64,000 nt of DNA, taken from assembly GCA_039822045.1 (NCBI GenBank), contig JBCBMY010000004.1:186001-250000 (forward strand). The letters are read 5' to 3'. The position numbers and the translations under genes were made by a program. Below are positions 60,192 to 64,000 of this stretch, piece after piece. Positions within the stretch are counted from its first letter, which is position 1. The number at the start of each line of letters is the position of its first letter. The stretch comes from HLUCCA09 sp039822045. GTDB lineage: Bacteria; Pseudomonadota; Alphaproteobacteria; Rhodobacterales; Rhodobacteraceae. A model generated the notes under the pieces. That model saw only the letters and a list, made by a program, of their open reading frames with translations. It made no database searches and was not told the DNA's origin.

Positions 60192-62132
60192 TCAGTTGGC
60201 CCAGAACTCTTCCTGCCAGTGCGGATTGGGAAGGGTCTCGACCACCTCAAACACATAGTCCTCGGTGAACGTCCGGCCATGACGGTCGGTTGTTGAAACG
60301 GTCAAGACATGGGTGCCGACCGGCAGGCTCTCGGGCAGATCAGCGCGCCACAGGTGGTTGGAATTGTCGGTCAGCATCCACGATTGCAGCGGCCCTGGAA
60401 CACCAATCCACTGGGTGCCCTGCCACGTGCGCCAGCCGGCCGTGTCCTCGCCCCCCTCGACAGAGCGCACTGCCATGTCCGACTGGGTGCCCTGGCGGGC
60501 CAGGGCGAGCGGATCCGCAAATTCCGGCCCGCGGTTCTTCTCCTCACCCTCGCCCGGCTGCGTGATCGTCGCCGGCACAGGCTCGCCGCCGTTGATCGCG
60601 ATCTCGACGGTCTCCTCAACCGATCCGTTCCAGACGTTCACGGCAACCCAGGTGCCGTCCGCCAGATCCTCGGCCGTCAGCATGTACATGTCGCCCAGAT
60701 CGCCACGCACCACCGGCGGCAGAATTTCGGACGGCGTGCCATAGAGATCGGCATAGGTGAGGATTTTCTCGGCCCAGTCGCGGAAACGCGCGGTCGAGAA
60801 CGAGGCGTGGAGCTGCGCGCTTTCCGGCTTGTCAAACGCGCGGTACGTCTCGACATAGTCCGAGCCGTCGAAGCTCAGGATGTAGTAGCCACGGGGGCTT
60901 CCCAGGCGCTGGGTGCCATGCGGCACGCCCTGATCGTTCAGGTCGCCGGCCCACCACGAGCCCGACACGGCGCCGGCCACGATCTGGTGGAACGGAGAGG
61001 CGGCGAGCCCGGTGTTCTCTTCCCAGCCGTCATAGCTCACGCCCTCCAGAATGTTCTCCGTAGTGTGAGTATGACCTGCGAGCGTGAGCACGGGACGGTC
61101 GCCCAAAACCTCGGCCAGCTCTGCAAAGTTGTCGGTCTGGTGGCGCGCTGCCGTATTGTCGGTGAAGGTCTGGAACGGGATATGCCCCGACACGACGATC
61201 AGCTTGTCCTCGGGCACGTTCACCAGGTCATTTTCGAGCCAGGCGAGCTGACGATCCGTGACCACGCCGTTGTAGATCGGGTCGGCATCGCTCGCGCAGA
61301 AATCGTGGTCATCCACGCCGTTGCAAGGGTAGCGCACATTGTCGAGCACCACGAAGTGCACATTGCCGATGTCAAAGCTGTAGTACTCTGGGCCCCACTC
61401 GGCGCGGAACGTGTCGAAGCTGTGCTGGTCGTCCTCGGCGTCGAAGTCGAGGTCGTGGTTGCCGGCCACGAAATACTGCGGGGTCTCACCGACGGACACG
61501 ATGCTCTTGAACCGCGGGAAGAGCGTCAGGTCGTCGCCCATCACATCGCCCAGGAAAACAAGGCACTGGGTCTCGCTTAAGTCTTCGGCCAGGAGCATCT
61601 CTCCAACCGTGTCACGCACATAGCCGATCTCCTTGTTGGAGTAGGGCTGCGTGTCGCCGAAGATGCGGCAGTCGAACTGGTCGCCGACACCGCTTTCCAC
61701 GAGTGGGAAGTTGATCTGGTCGGGCAGCGGTCCGGTTGCAGCGATGCCGCCAAAGCGCAGCGGCGGCGAGCCAGCAACCTTGTGGATGTAGGCGAACTGC
61801 GGAACCATATCCTCGTCGACCGGGGCGATGTGGCCCGACGGCTGCGTGATGAAGAGGTTCATGTCGTCATAGGCGGTGATCTCATAGGTCCCGTCGTCCG
61901 CCGTGGTCACGACCTCGCGACCATTCGAGACCATGACGCCAGCGATGCCAGTCTCCCCGTCATCCAGTGTGGCGTTGCGGTTTGCATCGAGAAAGACCGT
62001 GCCGCGCGCCATCGAGGTGTCGGCCGCTTCGCCGGCTGTGTGCACGCCGCCGATATAGGTTGCGTCCTTGGCAGTGGCGGGAACGGCGAGAAGGGCGGCC
62101 CCAAAAAGGCTTGCGGTGCGCAAAAGGGTCAT
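60192..62132 (-). CDS. Secreted calcineurin-like phosphoesterase with N-terminal SdrB-type domain
   Basis: A 646-residue exported enzyme. The signal is 'MTLLRTASLFGAALLAVPATA'. An SdrD-B/Cna-like beta domain follows ('ARGTVFLDANRNATLDDGETGIAGVMVSNGREVVTTADDGTYEI', about 42-86). The metallophosphoesterase core has 'FGDTQPY', 'LGDVMGDDL', 'VAGNHDLDFD' and 'VVSGHIPF', ending with 'TLAGHTHTTEN'. A C-terminal beta domain closes it. Periplasmic or secreted; it may hydrolyse phosphoesters or nucleotides. The gene stands alone. Confidence 0.9.
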   Translation of the reverse strand: MTLLRTASLFGAALLAVPATAKDATYIGGVHTAGEAADTSMARGTVFLDANRNATLDDGETGIAGVMVSNGREVVTTADDGTYEITAYDDMNLFITQPSGHIAPVDEDMVPQFAYIHKVAGSPPLRFGGIAATGPLPDQINFPLVESGVGDQFDCRIFGDTQPYSNKEIGYVRDTVGEMLLAEDLSETQCLVFLGDVMGDDLTLFPRFKSIVSVGETPQYFVAGNHDLDFDAEDDQHSFDTFRAEWGPEYYSFDIGNVHFVVLDNVRYPCNGVDDHDFCASDADPIYNGVVTDRQLAWLENDLVNVPEDKLIVVSGHIPFQTFTDNTAARHQTDNFAELAEVLGDRPVLTLAGHTHTTENILEGVSYDGWEENTGLAASPFHQIVAGAVSGSWWAGDLNDQGVPHGTQRLGSPRGYYILSFDGSDYVETYRAFDKPESAQLHASFSTARFRDWAEKILTYADLYGTPSEILPPVVRGDLGDMYMLTAEDLADGTWVAVNVWNGSVEETVEIAINGGEPVPATITQPGEGEEKNRGPEFADPLALARQGTQSDMAVRSVEGGEDTAGWRTWQGTQWIGVPGPLQSWMLTDNSNHLWRADLPESLPVGTHVLTVSTTDRHGRTFTEDYVFEVVETLPNPHWQEEFWAN

Positions 62133-62277
62133 GCGTTGAGCTCCGATCCGGATGTGTCCGATTGGATCTCTACCGTTTCCTGCCCAGATGACGCCTGCAT
62201 TGCCGTCGCGTTAAGGTTGCGTGACGCTCCGGCGCAGATCGGCAACCTTTCGCCGATGCGCTGCCTCCGATGACCAC

Positions 62278-63243
62278 TCAGCCTGCCGCCGCAAAGATCG
62301 CGTCAATCGCGGCCTGGGTGCCGCGGCTCCACTCCAACGGAACGGGATAGGGCGTGCCGTTGCGCACCGTCTCGCCAAAGGTCTCGACCTGGTTGACGTA
62401 CTGCGCGGCGACCGGCCAGGCCTCGGTGATTGTTTCCCGGCCCGGGCGAATGAGATGCAGCTCGGCTTCGCCGAACTCGCCCGCATTGAACGGGGCCGGC
62501 AGGCGGATCAGCCCAGTTGTGCCGTGAAACAACACCTCTTGCCAGCGTTCGGCCCGTATCCCCACCCGGAACGTGAATCGCGCGGGCCCAAGATCGGCCG
62601 CGGCCTCCACCGCAACGTCCACGTCATTTTCCCAGGCGATGCGCGCCGTCCATCCGGTGGGCTCGTGCCCCGTGGCAAAACGGGCGCTGCCCATCGTGTA
62701 GACGCCGATGTCGCGCAGCCCACCGCCCCCCGTCTCGGGCCGGTTGCGGATGTTGCTCATGTCGCGCAGGTCGAAGGTAAAGGCCGACTGGACATGCACG
62801 ATCTCGCCGATTGCCCCATCGCTCACCAGTGCCCGGGCCCGCTGCCACTGCGGATGATGCAGGATCATATAGGCTTCAGCGCACATCAGGCCTGCTGCGT
62901 CTCGGGCCGCGATCAGCTGGTCGAACTCGCCTTCGGCCATGGCGATCGGCTTTTCGCAGAGCACCGGCTTGCCGGCGGCGAGCGCCCTTACGCACCACTC
63001 AACGTGAAGGTGGTTCGGCAGCGGGATATAGACAGCGTCGATCTCGGGATCGGCGAGTAGGGCGTCGTAGGAGGCGTGCACGCGCAGACCGGGGGCAAAG
63101 GCGGCAAAGCCCGCGGCCTTGTCCGGGGACGAGGTGGCGAGCGCGGCAAGCTCAGCGCCATGCGCGGCATGGATTGCGGGGCCCATCGTTTTGCGGGCGA
63201 AGTTCGCCGCCCCCAGGATTCCCCAGCGTATTGTTTCAGACAT
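62278..63243 (-). CDS. Gfo/Idh/MocA-family dehydrogenase
   Basis: A 321-residue NAD(P)-dependent sugar dehydrogenase-type protein. It begins 'IRWGILGAANFARKTMGPAIHAA' with a glycine-rich Rossmann motif, has 'IDAVYIPLPNHLHVEWCVRALAAGKPVLCEKPIA' (the catalytic EKP motif) and the C-terminal substrate domain. The substrate is unknown. It is upstream of nothing coupled; cpaB ends 87 bases away on the same strand. Confidence 0.93.
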   Translation of the reverse strand: MSETIRWGILGAANFARKTMGPAIHAAHGAELAALATSSPDKAAGFAAFAPGLRVHASYDALLADPEIDAVYIPLPNHLHVEWCVRALAAGKPVLCEKPIAMAEGEFDQLIAARDAAGLMCAEAYMILHHPQWQRARALVSDGAIGEIVHVQSAFTFDLRDMSNIRNRPETGGGGLRDIGVYTMGSARFATGHEPTGWTARIAWENDVDVAVEAAADLGPARFTFRVGIRAERWQEVLFHGTTGLIRLPAPFNAGEFGEAELHLIRPGRETITEAWPVAAQYVNQVETFGETVRNGTPYPVPLEWSRGTQAAIDAIFAAAG

Positions 63244-63329
63244 GGAAACGGCCCTCCCTGTTTCTGCAGGACCGGATCACGGATCTTCAGAGCTGTCGAG
63301 AGGCCCTGCGCAAGCGCAGCTTGCGCGCC

Positions 63330-64000
63330 CTAGTTGGTTGTGGGGCAGGGGATCTCCTGCACGACCCGCTCGGCACCGCGGCGGATCGTGGTGGTGCAGA
63401 CGCGCTCTTCCTCGATCACGACCGGCGCTGCCTCGACGATCCCCAGAAGCGTGTTCTGGTCGACCGCGGACACCTCCGCCTCGGATTCGTCCTCGGCGCC
63501 AACAAGGCTCAGCGACAGCCGGCCCGTGCTCTGCGCCTGCGCCAGCGAGGCCACCTGTTGCGGTGTGGCCTGCACCGTGATCGTCCGTGCGACGGTCGGT
63601 GCGGTCCGCTCGGTATCGGCCATTTGGTCGACCGCGATGATGGTCACGTTGGACTCGATCAGCTTGGTGATTTCAGAGCCCAGAGTGGTTGACGCGCCGC
63701 CGTTGCCCGTCCAGTACACGTCGACGCGGTCGCCGGGACGCAGGAAGCCCGACACGCCCGAAGACACATCCACCCTTATCGCAAAGGCACGCATGCCCCT
63801 TGGAAGGCGCGAGGTGATACCGGCATCCTCTCCAGGCTCCGTCACCTTGACCGCAAGGATCGGCTCGAACCGCTCGATCGTGCGCAGCACATAGCGCTCC
63901 TCGTTCGAGGCCGGGAACAGCTCGTCCATCGTCATGAAAATGCCTTCGGGCAGGCTATCCTTCTGCCAGACGACGGTCTTGACGTCTTCCTTGGTCAGCC
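63330..64000 (-). CDS. cpaB: Flp pilus assembly protein CpaB (5'-partial)
   Basis: The frame is open to the window edge, so the N-terminus is missing. What is seen is a SAF-type/RcpC domain: 'VWQKDSLPEGIFMTMDELF', then 'YVLRTIERFEPILAVKVTEPG', 'MRAFAIRVDVSSGVSGFLRPGDRVDVYWTG' and a C-terminal 'RTITVQATPQQVASLAQAQSTGRLSLSLVG'. CpaB is an inner-membrane/periplasmic part of the Tad secretion machinery. The end has a short cysteine pair ('ERVCTTTIRRGAERVVQEIPCPTTN'). The remaining tad/cpa genes should lie right of the window. Confidence 0.92.
   Translation of the reverse strand, partial: LTKEDVKTVVWQKDSLPEGIFMTMDELFPASNEERYVLRTIERFEPILAVKVTEPGEDAGITSRLPRGMRAFAIRVDVSSGVSGFLRPGDRVDVYWTGNGGASTTLGSEITKLIESNVTIIAVDQMADTERTAPTVARTITVQATPQQVASLAQAQSTGRLSLSLVGAEDESEAEVSAVDQNTLLGIVEAAPVVIEEERVCTTTIRRGAERVVQEIPCPTTN

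Overview
The window is GC-rich, densely packed bacterial chromosome. It fits an alphaproteobacterium of the Rhodobacteraceae/Roseobacter type. The signs are heterotetrameric sarcosine oxidase in the order soxB-D-A-G, dnaG next to an alphaproteobacterial rpoD, Tad/Cpa pilus genes, KpsC/KpsS capsule transferases, a 'cisplatin-type' ATP-dependent DNA ligase with its metallo-beta-lactamase exonuclease, and glpX near recJ. The assignment rests on gene content, not on a 16S gene.

Positions 1-15441 are an accessory region anchored on a tRNA-Glu gene (anticodon TTC, minus strand, 15366-15440). Two integrated elements lie head to tail in the same orientation. Element 1 (left edge outside the window, to 5938) carries a lambda-type portal, a fused prohead protease/major capsid gene, a gpW-like joining protein, a DUF2190 capsid protein, an AlpA-like regulator and a tyrosine integrase broken by one in-frame amber codon. 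Element 2 (about 5939-15380) carries a RepA-like helicase, an origin-like region with iterons and a large hairpin, an HNH endonuclease, a large terminase, a probable DNA-binding regulator behind its own promoter and palindrome, an HK97-type capsid, protease and portal, and an intact integrase that runs into the tRNA. A 19-bp identical core is present at 5920-5938 and at 15362-15380. Element 2 has no tail, lysis or small-terminase gene, and none is visible in the part of element 1 shown. This is the layout expected of capsid-forming phage satellites, here two unrelated head modules stacked at one tRNA site. Decayed prophages are the main alternative.

Positions 15541-22248 are core genes. A minus-strand run (tetR, glpX, methyltransferase, recJ) faces a plus-strand run (lipoprotein, hom, small membrane protein). 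Positions 22439-27299 are a minus-strand cluster of four Tad-type secreted or pseudopilin-like proteins, including two paralogous TadG-like von Willebrand proteins. Then come glutamate dehydrogenase, an SH3 protein and the sarcosine oxidase operon (29777-34963), followed by dnaG-rpoD (35126-39459) and small secreted or metabolic genes.

Positions 41425-49603 hold nrdR-ribD and ribE, with capsule genes (kpsC, a Wza-like exporter, kpsS) and an HxlR/secreted-protein pair between them. Positions 49609-53688 hold the DNA ligase/exonuclease pair, split by a DUF1127 gene and a LysR regulator. The rest is an HpcH-type aldolase, a lipoprotein transglycosylase, an M3 oligopeptidase, a methyltransferase, several envelope proteins, a calcineurin-like phosphoesterase and a Gfo/Idh/MocA dehydrogenase. 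The window ends in the truncated 5' side of a cpaB gene.
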